From Synechococcales cyanobacterium PMM_0073 (lineage in GTDB: Bacteria; Cyanobacteriota; Cyanobacteriia; Elainellales; Elainellaceae), in assembly GCA_949127695.1 (NCBI GenBank), contig CASBQH010000430.1:1-5565 (forward strand): 5,565 nt of DNA, in the 5' to 3' direction. A program made the translations under genes and the position numbers. Under the pieces are notes generated by a model. The model worked only from the letters and a program-made list of their open reading frames with translations, did not search any database and was not told the origin of the DNA. Below, in pieces: positions 4,788-5,565 of the stretch; position 1 is the first letter of the stretch, and each line of letters begins with the position of its first letter.

Positions 4788-5565
4788 GTGCTGTATCTAG
4801 CGGAAGTATTGAGAAAAGCCCGGGTAATTGGCAGTAGCCGACCTGAGCTGAAGCTGTTGGCCTGTCAGCGTTCAGAGCTGAGCTGGACTCCTGTGTCGGG
4901 CGAAGAGACTATTACGGCTCCCGATGACCTCAGCTATGGGGCTGGGGCGCTGGTAATGGTCGAGCTATCGGCTGGCAAGCAGGTGCAGCGCCATGCCGAA
5001 GCCGGACGCCAGCTGGTCAGCATCTTGCAAAACTTTTCGCGGATTCAGGAAAAATCGAAGACGCAAGAAGCTGAAATTGATCAGTGGAAGCAGTCACTCA
5101 CCTATCAAAGCCAGGAGCTGAACCGGCGTGAGATGGAGATTGAGGCGGCTCAAGACCAGCTGCAACAGATCGAAGAAGACTTGCAGCGCTTAGAGTCCGA
5201 GCGCACAGAGATTGAGACCTCTCGTGGCGAAGTGAATCAGCTGCGCGAAGAATTTGAGCGAAAAAGCCAGGAGCTGGAGGGCGCTTGGGCACAGCTGCGG
5301 GGCGAAACCAACCGACTAGAAGAGCGCCAGTCTGAGCTTCAGCAAATGACCGCGCTTGACGCCGAGCAGGCCGAGCAGCTGCAATCGCTGCTGGCTCAGC
5401 TGACTGCCGCCATCGCTGCACCGGAGCCAATTCAGGCCGAGCTGAGTCGCTCGTTTGATCTGCTGAATCAGCAGCAGGAAATTGACCAGATCCGCCAGCA
5501 GGCTCAGCAGGCCAGCGAATATGATTGCCTGCGCCTAGAAGCCGAAATTGGCGATGAGCAAGACC
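4788..5565 (+). CDS. hmpF: HmpF-type pilus motility coiled-coil protein, N-terminal part (3' end outside window)
   Basis: Open from GTG 4788 to the right edge: 259 complete codons, then one base of the next. The N-terminus (M)LYLAEVLRKARVIGSS, then PELKLLACQRSELSW at 19-33, is the small globular head I recognise from cyanobacterial HmpF proteins. After GRQLVSILQNFSRIQEK (73-89) comes a long coiled coil (about 85-205), nearly all Glu, Gln, Arg and Leu, including QWKQSLTYQSQELNRRE (99-115). A short break (about 206-215, AAIAAPEPI) precedes a second Gln-rich helical stretch. In Nostoc punctiforme HmpF accumulates at cell poles and is required for type IV pilus-driven hormogonium gliding; its presence next to hmpABCD supports the same job here. 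There is no signal peptide or membrane segment, so it should be cytoplasmic. The full protein is expected to be much longer. Divergent from hmpA across 485 bp. Confidence 0.9.
   Translation, partial: MLYLAEVLRKARVIGSSRPELKLLACQRSELSWTPVSGEETITAPDDLSYGAGALVMVELSAGKQVQRHAEAGRQLVSILQNFSRIQEKSKTQEAEIDQWKQSLTYQSQELNRREMEIEAAQDQLQQIEEDLQRLESERTEIETSRGEVNQLREEFERKSQELEGAWAQLRGETNRLEERQSELQQMTALDAEQAEQLQSLLAQLTAAIAAPEPIQAELSRSFDLLNQQQEIDQIRQQAQQASEYDCLRLEAEIGDEQD

Noticed and set aside
5098..5430. 110-codon minus-strand frame inside hmpF
   Set aside because: Antisense shadow of a Glu/Gln/Leu-rich coiled coil; Ala/Arg-rich translation with no motif.
1..5565. tRNA, rRNA, CRISPR array, insertion sequence or integration site
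   Set aside because: No regular repeat-spacer pattern, no transposase-like protein, no cloverleaf or ribosomal RNA sequence was seen on either strand.

Overview
The window looks like part of a cyanobacterial, probably filamentous (Leptolyngbya- or Nostoc-like), type IV pilus chemotaxis/motility locus. Five genes support this: a PatA-type response regulator, a single-domain CheY, a CheW and the front of a TPR-bearing methyl-accepting protein lie in this order on the minus strand, and an HmpF-type coiled-coil protein lies divergently on the plus strand. The order PatA-CheY-CheW-MCP matches hmpABCD of Nostoc punctiforme (hormogonium motility) and the pilGHIJ/pixGHIJ clusters of Synechocystis. 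Base composition is close to balanced by eye, and I saw no complete GCGATCGC (HIP1) octamer.

Layout, read in the minus-strand transcription direction from the right: the divergent control region (4303-4787); hmpA-like PATAN + receiver protein (4302-2983); a 268-bp gap; hmpB-like CheY (2714-2349); a 225-bp gap; hmpC-like CheW (2123-1593); a 98-bp gap; and the hmpD-like receptor (1494 to the left edge, truncated after 498 codons as its first membrane segment begins). On the plus strand hmpF starts at GTG 4788 and runs off the right edge after 259 complete codons. The CheA-like kinase expected after the receptor would lie beyond the left edge.

Working model, from family knowledge: the receptor (HmpD) and CheW (HmpC) form an array with a CheA-type kinase, the two receiver proteins (HmpA, HmpB) take the phosphoryl signal, and the output controls polar type IV pili. 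HmpF is a polar coiled-coil protein needed for pilus-driven gliding. The gaps are unusually long for a co-transcribed chemotaxis operon, and each leader carries short direct or tandem repeats, so separate or fine-tuned expression of the genes is plausible.

The proteins are recognisable members of a known system; I see no evidence of a wholly new one. The least described parts are the roughly 390-residue acidic, probably disordered linker of the receptor with recurring Ser-Leu-acidic-Phe and NPFAA motifs, the His/Gly/Ser-rich insertion inside the PATAN domain of HmpA, and the repeats in the gene leaders, above all a three-copy array directly in front of the CheW start codon, which has no Shine-Dalgarno.
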